Source: Limosilactobacillus fastidiosus (GTDB lineage Bacteria; Bacillota; Bacilli; Lactobacillales; Lactobacillaceae). From it: DNA of 64,000 nt. A program made the translations under genes and the position numbers. This document shows positions 47,201 through 55,082 of this stretch, in pieces. The notes under the pieces are model-generated. The model was given only the letters and a program-made list of their open reading frames with translations, searched no databases and was not told the DNA's origin. How positions within the stretch are numbered: position 1 is the stretch's first letter; each line of letters starts with the position of its first letter. The stretch is taken from the NCBI RefSeq assembly GCF_014145505.1, contig NZ_JACIUZ010000028.1, forward strand, positions 1 through 64,000, given 5' to 3'.

Positions 47201-48607
47201 ATGGCAGGATTATACGGAAAAAATAGTCAAGAAAAGCATAGTGCAATTGATCCAATTTTTGGTTCTTATACTTCGGATCACGCGTTATCAAAGTATGAAT
47301 TAAATCCAGAATCTGTATCCCCAGCGGTTGCATATCGTATTGTTAAAGATCAATTAATTGATGAAGGTAATGCGCGTGAAAATTTAGCAACATTCTGTCA
47401 AACCTACATGGAGCCAAATGCTACAAAGATCATGGCAGAAACGATGCAAAAAAATGCAATTGATAAGTCAGAATACCCACGTACTGCAGAACTAGAAAAT
47501 CGTTGTGTAAATATTATTGCTAAACTTTGGCATGGTCAAAAAGATGAGGATTACATGGGAACATCAACCGTTGGATCTTCTGAAGGTTGTATGCTTGGTG
47601 GTCTGGCAATGAAGTTTGCTTGGCGTGAACGGGCAAAGAAATTAGGGCTTGATATCCATGCACATAAGCCAAATCTAGTAATTTCATCTGGTTATCAAAT
47701 TTGCTGGGAAAAGTTTGCTACATACTTTGATGTGGAATTACGGACAGTGCCAATGGATGAAGAACACCAATCTCTTAACATGGATACTGTAATGGATTAT
47801 GTCGATGAATATACTATTGGTATTGTAGGAATCATGGGAATTACCTATACCGGTCGTTATGATAATATTGAAAAATTGAATGACCTGGTAGAAGAATATA
47901 ATAAGACAACTGATTATAAAGTGTATATCCACGTTGATGCAGCTTCAGGTGGTTTCTATGCTCCGTTCATGGAACCTGATATTAAGTGGGATTTCCAATT
48001 AAAGAACGTTGTTTCAATCAATTCTTCAGGTCATAAATATGGATTAGTTTACCCTGGGATTGGTTGGGTGCTTTGGCGTGATAAGAAGTTCTTGCCAGAA
48101 AAATTAATTTTTAAGGTAAGTTACCTTGGTGGTGAATTACCAACAATGGCAATTAACTTTTCACGGAGTGCTTCTCAAATTATTGGTCAATACTACAACT
48201 TTGTTCGGTTTGGCTTTAACGGATATAAGAAGATTCAAAAACGTACGCATGACGTTGCGGTTTATTTAGCATCTGAAATTGAAAAGATGGGTATATTTGA
48301 TATGGTAAACGGTGGAACCGAAATTCCAATTATTTGCTATAAGTTGAAGGATCTTACTGCACAAAACTGGTCACTTTATGACTTAGCAGATCGTCTTAGA
48401 ATGCAAGGATGGCAAGTTCCCGCATATCCACTACCAAAGAATTTGGATACGGTTGAAGTCCAACGAATTGTTTGTCGGGCTGACTTCGGAATGAGTCGTG
48501 CACATGAATTTATTGATGACATGAAACGTGATATTAAAGCGCTTAATAACTCTGCTTTGGTTGGTCACAAGACAACCGAATTGAAGAAGTACGGGTTTAC
48601 ACACTAG
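47201..48607 (+). CDS. gadB: Glutamate decarboxylase
   Basis: 468-aa PLP enzyme that decarboxylates L-glutamate to GABA, consuming a cytosolic proton. The PLP Lys279 is in SSGHKYGLVYPG, with HVDAASGGFYAPF (residues about 244-256) ahead of it and GTSTVGSSEGCMLGG near 125 holding the phosphate. Length and motifs match lactobacilli GadB. ACAAGGAGGTCC precedes ATG. It forms an operon with gadC and can be fed by the glutaminase at 4.7 kb. Confidence 0.97.
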   Translation: MAGLYGKNSQEKHSAIDPIFGSYTSDHALSKYELNPESVSPAVAYRIVKDQLIDEGNARENLATFCQTYMEPNATKIMAETMQKNAIDKSEYPRTAELENRCVNIIAKLWHGQKDEDYMGTSTVGSSEGCMLGGLAMKFAWRERAKKLGLDIHAHKPNLVISSGYQICWEKFATYFDVELRTVPMDEEHQSLNMDTVMDYVDEYTIGIVGIMGITYTGRYDNIEKLNDLVEEYNKTTDYKVYIHVDAASGGFYAPFMEPDIKWDFQLKNVVSINSSGHKYGLVYPGIGWVLWRDKKFLPEKLIFKVSYLGGELPTMAINFSRSASQIIGQYYNFVRFGFNGYKKIQKRTHDVAVYLASEIEKMGIFDMVNGGTEIPIICYKLKDLTAQNWSLYDLADRLRMQGWQVPAYPLPKNLDTVEVQRIVCRADFGMSRAHEFIDDMKRDIKALNNSALVGHKTTELKKYGFTH

Positions 48608-48683
48608 TAATATTAGATTAATGTCATTATTTTGCTAGAGTGAGTCTAATTTAAAATAAAAGTTAATTAAGAATTAGATTATA

Positions 48684-48737
48684 AAAATACCTCATAATTA
48701 TTTAGATGAAATTCTAATAATTATTGAGGTATTTTAT
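48684..48737. terminator. Bidirectional terminator between gadB and the PAP2 gene
   Basis: AAAATACCTCA-TAATTATT and complement arms (about 19 bp) around a 14-nt loop, flanked by A and T tracts. Confidence 0.85.
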
Positions 48738-49382
48738 TTAAAATATTTTTGTTATTGGTTTAATTAACCATTGAGAAAGTTGATGGCGAAAGGCAGCCAT
48801 AAATAGCCACCACCCACTTGCTAGGAGAAATCCGCCAATGACGTCACTAGTGAAGTGATCACGTAAATAAACACGAGTAACCATGATGGTGATAATCCAA
48901 AGTGCGCCAATTGCTTTCCATACAATTTTTCCACTTTGATGATGAAGGTAGGGAAAAATTAATGAGAGAATGGTAAATACAAAGATGACGGTTGCAAAGG
49001 TATGTCCGCTCGGAAAACTGTAACCGTTAGCTGGAAAGAGTTTATTGGTTGGTCGAATACGAAGGACGTTATACTTAACAAGGATAACCAGGGAATAACC
49101 GACAAATTGAATGAGAACATACCAAAGACTAAGGTTGAACTTATTTTGCCACCAAAGGTACAGTGCGATCAGGATCGTAAAGGTTTGGATAATAATTGGA
49201 TCACCAAAATGGGTTAAGATAATCATGATCTGAGTTTTCAATGGAAAAGTTGGTTGTGTTAATTGATAACCAAGTTGGTCAAGACGGGTAATCCAGGTTG
49301 AGTTATGACTAACGTTGATTAAGATAATACCGAATAATAACCAGCAAATTATACCGGTAGTTAATTGTAATTTTTTCTTCAT
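48738..49382 (-). CDS. PAP2-family membrane phosphatase
   Basis: 214-aa membrane phosphatase with about six helices. The acid phosphatase signature is complete: KYNVLRIRPTN (residues about 104-114), PSGHTFAT (about 128-135) and RVYLRDHFTSDVIGG (about 175-189). Relatives dephosphorylate undecaprenyl-PP, phosphatidate or phosphatidylglycerol phosphate. Which substrate applies is not readable. The gene is monocistronic and points away from rplJ. No strong ribosome site (AAGGAACACAAACTC). Confidence 0.88.
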   Translation of the reverse strand: MKKKLQLTTGIICWLLFGIILINVSHNSTWITRLDQLGYQLTQPTFPLKTQIMIILTHFGDPIIIQTFTILIALYLWWQNKFNLSLWYVLIQFVGYSLVILVKYNVLRIRPTNKLFPANGYSFPSGHTFATVIFVFTILSLIFPYLHHQSGKIVWKAIGALWIITIMVTRVYLRDHFTSDVIGGFLLASGWWLFMAAFRHQLSQWLIKPITKIF

Positions 49383-49457
49383 GAGTTTGTGTTCCTTAAA
49401 CGAAGTTAATAAATCAATTGTACACCAATAGAATATGGATTAATCCCCGAATAATTC

Positions 49458-49486
49458 TTTACAAGAATTCAGGAAGATGTTATACT
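49458..49486 (+). promoter_or_regulatory. Promoter of rplJ-rplL
   Basis: TTTACA, 17-base spacer, TATACT, upstream of the L10 leader. Confidence 0.8.
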
Positions 49487-49502
49487 ATCGAAGTTGATTA
49501 AT

Positions 49503-49607
49503 ATGACTCTGCCTAAGACTCAGGTGGCCAAAGCCTTAATTATGTGCCTGCCGAGGAAGAAATTAAGTTCCTTCTCTATGTCTGCGGTCATAGGGATTTT
49601 TTTATAA
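49503..49607 (+). promoter_or_regulatory. Ribosomal protein L10 leader with terminator
   Basis: The transcript before rplJ has the L10-leader pattern (GCCTAAGACTCAGGTGGCC, then GTGCCTGCCGAGGAAG) and ends in a hairpin CTATG...CATAGGGA with T7 (49574-49607). In Firmicutes the L10(L12)4 complex binds this leader and causes termination. Confidence 0.8.
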
Positions 49608-49642
49608 ATCCGATCAAACTACATTGCAGGAGGTGAAAATTC

Positions 49643-50143
49643 ATGAGTGAAGCAGCTATTGCTAAGAAGGCTGAAATCGTTAAGCAAACCGTTGATTTGA
49701 TTAATGATGCTGAATCAGCTATCGTTGTTGACTACCGTGGTTTAACTGTTGCTGAAGTTACTGATTTACGTAAGCAACTTCGTGATGCCGGCGTTAAGAT
49801 GTCAGTTATCAAGAACAAGATTCTTGAACGTGCCGTTGAAGGTACTGATTACGAAGATCTTAAGAGTACTTTTGTTGGCCCAACTGCAGTTGCATTTTCT
49901 AACGAAGATCCAATTGCCCCAGCAAAGATCTTGAAAAAGTTCGCTGATGACCACGACGCTCTTGAAATTAAGGGTGGTTTCATCGAAAAGAGTGTTAAGA
50001 CTCTCGATGAAATTAACGAATACGCTACTATGCCTAGTCGTGAAGATCTGTTGTCAATGCTTGCATCTGCATTGCAAGACCCAATGCGGAAGATTGCTCG
50101 TGCAGTCAAGGCCGTTGCCGACAAGGAAGACGAAGCCGCATAA
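49643..50143 (+). CDS. rplJ: 50S ribosomal protein L10
   Basis: 166-aa L10, base of the L7/L12 stalk and repressor through its leader. [25 protein letters not shown] (residues about 13-37) and [17 protein letters not shown] (about 52-68) are signatures; the C-terminal helix binds L7/L12 dimers. GCAGGAGGTGAAAATTC precedes ATG. Confidence 0.97.
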   Translation: MSEAAIAKKAEIVKQTVDLINDAESAIVVDYRGLTVAEVTDLRKQLRDAGVKMSVIKNKILERAVEGTDYEDLKSTFVGPTAVAFSNEDPIAPAKILKKFADDHDALEIKGGFIEKSVKTLDEINEYATMPSREDLLSMLASALQDPMRKIARAVKAVADKEDEAA

Positions 50144-50206
50144 TTGTTGTATTACCATATACTATCAAATCAAATTTAATTACCTAAATATTGGAGGAAT
50201 ATAATC

Positions 50207-50572
50207 ATGGCTTTTGATAAGGATGCTATCATTGCTTCATTAAAGGAAGCATCAATTTCTGACCTTAACGATCTTGTTAAGGCAATTGAAGACGAATTCG
50301 ACGTTTCTGCTGCTGCTCCAGTTGCAGTTGCAGGTGCTGCTGGTGGCGATGGTGCTGCTAAGGACAGCTTCACTGTTGAATTGACTGAACCAGGTGCTGC
50401 TAAGGTTAAGGTTATCAAGGCTGTTAAGGACATTACTGGTGTTGGCCTTAAGGATGCTAAGGATCTTGTTGACGGTGCTCCTTCAGCAATCAAGGAAGAC
50501 GTTAAGGAAGACGAAGCTAACGACATCAAGGAAAAGCTTGAAGCCGCTGGTGCTACTGTTACTCTTAAGTAG
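50207..50572 (+). CDS. rplL: 50S ribosomal protein L7/L12
   Basis: 121-aa stalk protein. N-terminal dimer domain (residues 1-32), Ala/Gly-rich hinge (about 36-52), and globular factor-binding domain starting [20 protein letters not shown] with [36 protein letters not shown] precedes ATG. Codon use is strongly biased to highly expressed codons. Confidence 0.97.
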   Translation: MAFDKDAIIASLKEASISDLNDLVKAIEDEFDVSAAAPVAVAGAAGGDGAAKDSFTVELTEPGAAKVKVIKAVKDITGVGLKDAKDLVDGAPSAIKEDVKEDEANDIKEKLEAAGATVTLK

Positions 50573-50594
50573 TCTAACTTCAAATAATATACAG

Positions 50595-50628
50595 AAGAGG
50601 ATGAACAAAATTGTTCATCCTCTTTTTT
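50595..50628 (+). terminator. Terminator of rplJ-rplL
   Basis: 14-bp perfect stem AAGAGGATGAACAA and complement with an AA loop, then TTTT. Confidence 0.92.
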
Positions 50629-50640
50629 GTTTATAGAAAG

Positions 50641-50685
50641 AGGACGCAATGAGAAAAAAGTTAAATTCTCATTGCGTCCTTTTAT
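50641..50685. terminator. Second hairpin after rplL
   Basis: 15-bp perfect arms AGGACGCAATGAGAA and complement with a 10-nt loop; TTTT on one side and a partial A tract (GAAAG) on the other. A small TAGTGTAT/ATACACTA hairpin follows (50686-50704). It may back up the rplL terminator or end the - strand gene at 50728. Confidence 0.65.
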
Positions 50686-50727
50686 TAGTGTATGGAAATA
50701 CACTAATTCTTGTGTTATCAATTTAGG

Positions 50728-51012
50728 TTAGTTTGCCGAGTGAGTGTGGTTAGTAGTTTTAATAACTCGGTAACCAAAGTAGAATTGAATAGCAGCAAGA
50801 ACGATGTTGATCCAATTCAAAGCAATGAACCAGCCGTTTAGCATGCTTGTATCATGGGTTACACCGTAGTAAACCCAGAATCCAATGAAGATTGCGCAAA
50901 CATTAATCCAGGCAAAAGTTTTTTGCAGAACTTGATTGTCGAGTTGGAACCACATCCAGATAACGTTAACAACAAACCAAATAGCTAAAATCCAGAAAAT
51001 AATGTTAAACAT
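50728..51012 (-). CDS. Small membrane protein of unknown function (94 aa)
   Basis: Three predicted membrane helices (residues about 2-22, 33-50, 62-84) rich in Trp and Asn, with a short polar tail ending HTHSAN. No enzyme motif. AAGGAGAGATGCGTT precedes ATG on the - strand. Monocistronic. Not recognised beyond 'small integral membrane protein'. Confidence 0.7.
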   Translation of the reverse strand: MFNIIFWILAIWFVVNVIWMWFQLDNQVLQKTFAWINVCAIFIGFWVYYGVTHDTSMLNGWFIALNWINIVLAAIQFYFGYRVIKTTNHTHSAN

Positions 51013-51377
51013 AACGCATCTCTCCTTATAATCAATTCAAACGAAACAGGACTAGCAAGTACATGTTAGAAAATTTTAGCCGATACCGGTTAGTGAAAGG
51101 GAATAATAGACACTAATTAAACGCTCATATTTTATAAGAACTAAACTTAGAAAATAATTGCTAATATTTAGTTAGTACGTCAGTGTGGGTGGAAAAAAGA
51201 TTCCTCTGCAATTAACGATATAGGTAGATTATTGCTTATAATTCTTCCTGTAATCACCTCACTTACTGTTACCCCCTCTGGACTATATTAACAGGAAAAA
51301 CTGCTTAAATCCAATAATAAGTAGATAATAAAAATAATAAATTCCTGCTAAAAATTAACTAGCAGGAATTTATTTAG
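51013..51377. other. Intergenic region between the small membrane protein gene and mscL
   Basis: About 365 bases, AT-rich, with no convincing gene. It holds the divergent upstream region of the membrane protein gene on one side and the mscL terminator on the other. Nothing else is recognisable. Confidence 0.5.
51336..51374 (-). terminator. Terminator of mscL
   Basis: 15-bp perfect stem AATAAATTCCTGCTA and complement; on the - strand it is followed by ATTTTTATT. Confidence 0.85.
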
Positions 51378-51752
51378 TTATTTACTTTCATTTTTCTTTA
51401 ACAGTTCAGTAATTTCTTTAAGGTATTGAGCTTCTTCACTTAATTTAGCAGGTTCTTCTTCCTTTTTCTTTCTGAAGCGGTTAATTGCTTTAACCATCAG
51501 GAAGATGACAAAGGAAATGATCAAAAAGTTAATTACTGAGTTAAGAAAACTACCATATTTGAACTGGGCATCCCCAATTGTCCAGACTAGATTAGAGAGG
51601 TCGATCTTACCAATGAAGAGCCCGATTAACGGGTTAATAAGGTTATTAACTAACGACTTGACGATTGATGTAAATGCAGCCCCAACGATAATCCCGACTG
51701 CCATATCAACAACATTTCCTCGTGAAATAAAGTCTTTAAATTCTTTAATCAT
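51378..51752 (-). CDS. mscL: Large-conductance mechanosensitive channel
   Basis: 124-aa MscL, a pentameric tension-gated membrane channel that releases solutes on hypo-osmotic shock. The N-terminal amphipathic helix and TM1 (MIKEFKDFISRGNVVDMAVG, then IIVGAAFTSIVKSLV), TM2 (residues about 66-90) and a charged C-terminal bundle are all present. AGGAGGCTCAT precedes ATG on the - strand. Confidence 0.95.
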   Translation of the reverse strand: MIKEFKDFISRGNVVDMAVGIIVGAAFTSIVKSLVNNLINPLIGLFIGKIDLSNLVWTIGDAQFKYGSFLNSVINFLIISFVIFLMVKAINRFRKKKEEEPAKLSEEAQYLKEITELLKKNESK

Positions 51753-51877
51753 ATGAGCCTCCTTTATATTACTAGTAATTTGAGTAATAATATTTTATCA
51801 AATTAAGTTATTGCTTTGGAAAAAAGCTAATTAAATTTAAATAAATTTAAGAGATAGTATTATTATATTTAGTCACT

Positions 51878-51898
51878 ATATTATATATGATATAATAT
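51878..51898. promoter_or_regulatory. Palindromic operator overlapping the padR promoter
   Basis: 9-base perfect arms ATATTATAT and ATATAATAT separated by ATG. The right arm contains the -10 TATAAT (51891-51896). It lies 26 bases before the PadR start, suited to autorepression. Confidence 0.55.
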
Positions 51899-51924
51899 TA
51901 CGTGAATTGAGGAGGATGTTCAAA

Positions 51925-52245
51925 ATGAAAATTCAAATAACCGGTGAACTCCTTGATGGCCTTGTATTGGCGCTCTTGAACCAGGATGAGTACTATGGAT
52001 ATGCTTTAACGCAAAAAGTAAAAAACGTGATTGATATTTCAGAATCGACAATGTATCCGGTTCTTCGACGCTTAAAAAAGAATGGTGACTTAACCACCTA
52101 CGATAAGCCATTTCAAGGGAGAAATAGACGGTATTATCAAATAACGACTACTGGTAAGCAGCGATTAAATGAGATTTTACAACTATGGGAAGAATATAAG
52201 GGTAATTTGGATCAAATCTTTTATCAAAAGGGGGAAGAAAAATAA
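51925..52245 (+). CDS. PadR-family transcriptional regulator
   Basis: 106-aa winged-helix regulator. LLDGLVLALLNQDEYYGYALTQKV (residues about 8-31), SESTMYPVLRRLKKNGDLTTY and GRNRRYYQITTTGKQRL (about 72-88) are PadR signatures; a C-terminal dimer helix follows. The start at ATG 51925 follows GAGGAGG by 9 bases; an upstream frame start at 51907 lies within that site. Its stop overlaps the start of the next gene (TAATG), giving a three-gene operon. Confidence 0.92.
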   Translation: MKIQITGELLDGLVLALLNQDEYYGYALTQKVKNVIDISESTMYPVLRRLKKNGDLTTYDKPFQGRNRRYYQITTTGKQRLNEILQLWEEYKGNLDQIFYQKGEEK

Positions 52246-52880
52246 TGGATGCTCGGCAAAAATACATTGCGGAATTAGAAAAATACTTAAAACCGTTGAC
52301 AGTAACTGAAAGGACAGATGCACTCGATTTTTATAACGAGTACATTGAAGATGCTGGTTATGATGATTACAAAGAAATTACTAAGGAGTTGGGGACTCCA
52401 AGGCAGTTAAGCCATAAAATCCTTGCTGACTACTCAATTAAAGCTAATGATAAAGAAACACAAGAGGGCCATGTCGCTTCAACGAAGTCTAGTTGGCGCG
52501 TTTTTTGGTTAATAATTATTGCTATCATTACTTCGCCAATTACATTTGCTTTAAGTTTAGGAGCATTAGGGATATTGGTTGCTGCTTTAGCTGCCGTGTT
52601 TGGTATTAGTGTGGGAATTCTGGGAACCCTTCTTGGCTTAGCTTTTGCAACAGGAGTTCTACTTTACACAGGAATTGGAGTTATCGCTACAGCGCCAATG
52701 ACTGGAATTTTTTGCAGTGGTGCAGGGATAGCGTTATTAGGACTTTTACTTATCTGTATTCCAATTGGTTATTGGGTGATTCGCTGGTTGGCGCAAGCAA
52801 TTGCAAACTTGTCTAAGTATATTTACCAAAAACTACTTCAAAGGAGGACTAACCACCATGAAAAAGATGTTCAAAATTAG
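52245..52880 (+). CDS. DUF1700-type membrane protein
   Basis: 211-aa protein with an N-terminal soluble helical domain (residues 1-75; YIAELEKYLKPLT, DALDFYNEYIEDAGYDDY, ELGTPRQLSHKILADY) typical of DUF1700/HAAS, then four hydrophobic segments (about 88-185). In Firmicutes this domain is found next to PadR regulators and DUF4097 proteins, as here. Function unknown; probably a membrane partner or modulator of the envelope response. GAAGAAAAATA overlap and coupling with padR. Confidence 0.85.
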   Translation: MDARQKYIAELEKYLKPLTVTERTDALDFYNEYIEDAGYDDYKEITKELGTPRQLSHKILADYSIKANDKETQEGHVASTKSSWRVFWLIIIAIITSPITFALSLGALGILVAALAAVFGISVGILGTLLGLAFATGVLLYTGIGVIATAPMTGIFCSGAGIALLGLLLICIPIGYWVIRWLAQAIANLSKYIYQKLLQRRTNHHEKDVQN

Positions 52881-53622
52881 TCTTGGGGTTTTAATTATCG
52901 GTATTGTTTTAATGATTGTTGGCTTTGCTGGGCATGGCGTGAAAAATATTTATTTTAAAGGGACAATGCCAACTGTTGAACATCGGACTACTAAGAATTT
53001 AGCTGGTAATAAAGAATTTAAGGAGCTTGATCTGAATGTCCCATGCTCAAATGTTTTAATTAAAACGGGAAAGAGGTTTGCGGTTAACTACCAGGGGAGT
53101 AATGGTCGGGTTCCGAAGGTCAAGCTTACAGGGCAGACATTGACGGTTAATCAGGATGATGGCCATGGAACGTTTTTTACCTTTGATGATGGGGATGACA
53201 CCTTAATTATTACTGTTCCAAAGGGAGCAATTTTGTCAGGAAAGATCGAAATGGTTGATGGTGATTTAGATATTTCAAATGTTGATTTAACTAACATGGA
53301 CATTAATGATGCAGATGGGGACGTTACTTATAACAAACTAGCAGTTGAAGGTGGGATGACGACCCTGGGACAAGGAGATTTTACGAGTCATGGAGTAACC
53401 TTTAAGGGACATTACACTGTAAAGACAGACGATGGTGATAATAAGGTAATTGCTTCACATGCGGATGGCTTTATCCTTCATACTGTTGATGGAGATAATA
53501 AACTTGACGGGGTTGATCATGGCTCAGAAGATCTTCAGCAAAATACTTCTGCAGCAAATCTTCTTCGACTAGAAACTACTGATGGTGATAATTCGGTGAT
53601 TAATATTAAGGCAGTGGAATAA
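52858..53622 (+). CDS. DUF4097-type surface protein (beta-solenoid)
   Basis: 254-aa protein with one N-terminal membrane anchor (residues about 7-25) and an extracellular beta-rich domain. The C-terminal half has spaced repeats of a D-G-D core (MVDGDLD, DADGDVT, TDDGDNKV, TVDGDNKL, TTDGDNSV; residues about 140-250), as in the DUF4097 right-handed beta-solenoid. The start at ATG 52858 follows AAAGGAGGACTAACCACC; it overlaps the DUF1700 gene by 23 bases. Related operons respond to cell-envelope stress; that role here is inferred. Confidence 0.85.
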   Translation: MKKMFKISLGVLIIGIVLMIVGFAGHGVKNIYFKGTMPTVEHRTTKNLAGNKEFKELDLNVPCSNVLIKTGKRFAVNYQGSNGRVPKVKLTGQTLTVNQDDGHGTFFTFDDGDDTLIITVPKGAILSGKIEMVDGDLDISNVDLTNMDINDADGDVTYNKLAVEGGMTTLGQGDFTSHGVTFKGHYTVKTDDGDNKVIASHADGFILHTVDGDNKLDGVDHGSEDLQQNTSAANLLRLETTDGDNSVINIKAVE

Positions 53623-53631
53623 GTAAAAGTG

Positions 53632-53671
53632 GTCTTTAGTATTAGGAAATTCTTAGTACTAAGGACTTTTT
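53632..53671 (+). terminator. Terminator of the PadR operon
   Basis: GTCTTTAGTATTA... / ...TACTAAGGAC imperfect stem followed by TTTTTGTATTT. Confidence 0.75.
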
Positions 53672-53679
53672 GTATTTAT

Positions 53680-54060
53680 CAACAAACTACAATGGAAAAG
53701 CTAGCTAAAGATTATAGAAAAATTGATTCGCTGAGGAAGAAACCGTTATTTCCTCTAAAAATATTGCTTAAATTCAGACCGTAATCAAGAAATTCCAAAT
53801 TTCTTGATTGATAATACCAAGCAAATGATCATGTCGTAGATAATCTTGTTAAGCTCGCTAAAAAGAATTATGTATAAATCAAGCCAAAGGTTAATGTAGT
53901 CAGAATGGATGATGAAACAACATCAGAAATTATTATCTATTCAACAATTTTTCAATAATGAAAAAATACGTCTCCAGAGTTCAGATTTATCAAGTGCAGA
54001 AAATTCGTTTATGAATTGCATTGCTCGTACTTCATTTAAGCAATAAGACTATATATTATA
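53680..54060 (+). pseudogene. Degenerate region with possible gene remnants
   Basis: About 380 bases between the PadR operon and the LysR gene. Short coding-like stretches in shifting frames occur (for example DHVVDNLVKLAKKNYV, VRMDDETTSEIIIY and EKIRLQSSDLSSAENSF), each ended by stops. No family is recognised. It looks like a decayed gene rather than a regulatory spacer, but this is a judgement from composition. Confidence 0.3.
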
Positions 54061-54116
54061 GCTTTATTGCATTTAACTTTATCTTTTTTAGTTAATCAGA
54101 CTATTAAAGAGGAAAA

Positions 54117-54971
54117 TTAGTTTTTTAAGGAGTGACAGTAATTAAGAAGAAGTATAGCAATTTGCTCTTGAATGCTTGTCCTTGGCCCATAGGGATAGGA
54201 GAGATAAATTTTTCTATGGAAACCATTCTTTCCAATTTTATGTAATGAAATTTTTTCCAGATTAGTTGTACAGTTCCAGGATAACTCAGGAACAAAACAT
54301 GAAGCATATCCTTGAGCTACTAAATTAATCATGAGATTACGATCGCCGGTTCGTAATACAACTTGAGGATTTATTCTTTGGGCAGAAAGAAAACGTCGGA
54401 TAAAGTCGGCAAATGGTGACGCGTTCATTTCAATTAGAGGTAGTTGATTAATTTTTTCTAATTGAAATGTTGGTTGAGAGTTTTCTTTACTCGTTGCTAA
54501 AAAGATTTCTTCAGATAATAATAATTTGTTATTTTGCTCAGGAACCGGCAGTGAAACGAGCTGAAAATCGTAATGTCGAGGATCAGTGTCGATTTTACTT
54601 TGAATAAATTGAAGATTAATTTGTGGGTATTTATCATGAATTATCTTGAGAAATGAAACTAATAAAGGAGTAGTTTCACACATCTTAATAGTGATATTTT
54701 TATTGTCAAGTGAGTTAATTGCCTTTACATTTTCCTTTGCCATCCTTAGTTGATTAAATGAACTATTAACTACTGTAAAAAAATAATTACCTTGAGCGGT
54801 CAAGATTAATTTTTTACCTTGACGAATAAATAATAAAACGCCTAATTCATTCTCTAATTCCCGGATACTACGACTGATAGATGGTTGGGCAACACGTAAT
54901 TTATTTGCTGCTTTTGTCATATTCATTGTTTTGACGACTTCGGTAAAGTATTTCATTTGCGTTAAATTCAT
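54117..54971 (-). CDS. LysR-family transcriptional regulator
   Basis: 284-aa LTTR. The helix-turn-helix covers residues about 2-60 (MNLTQMKYFTEVVKTMNMTKAANKL, then AQPSISRSIRELENELGV), followed by an effector domain. The start at 54971 is preferred because AAAGAGGTAAC lies 3-9 bases upstream; an earlier start at 54989 overlaps that site. It is divergent from the M20 hydrolase-MFS-racemase operon with a 111-base shared intergenic region, so it is the likely regulator. Confidence 0.9.
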   Translation of the reverse strand: MNLTQMKYFTEVVKTMNMTKAANKLRVAQPSISRSIRELENELGVLLFIRQGKKLILTAQGNYFFTVVNSSFNQLRMAKENVKAINSLDNKNITIKMCETTPLLVSFLKIIHDKYPQINLQFIQSKIDTDPRHYDFQLVSLPVPEQNNKLLLSEEIFLATSKENSQPTFQLEKINQLPLIEMNASPFADFIRRFLSAQRINPQVVLRTGDRNLMINLVAQGYASCFVPELSWNCTTNLEKISLHKIGKNGFHRKIYLSYPYGPRTSIQEQIAILLLNYCHSLKN

Positions 54972-55043
54972 CTTTGTTACCTCTTTCATAGCAATTTTGT
55001 TATTAACTACATGAAAAGTAATATTGGATTTTAAAAATAAATG

Positions 55044-55067
55044 AGAATATTCTAATTATATTATAAT
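55044..55067 (+). promoter_or_regulatory. Promoter/operator region of the N-acyl amino acid cassette
   Basis: A 10-bp palindrome AGAATATTCT (55044-55053) lies just before a TATAAT (55062-55067), between the divergent LysR gene and the operon start. It could be part of the LysR binding region. Confidence 0.4.
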
Positions 55068-55082
55068 TTTGAAGGAGATGAA

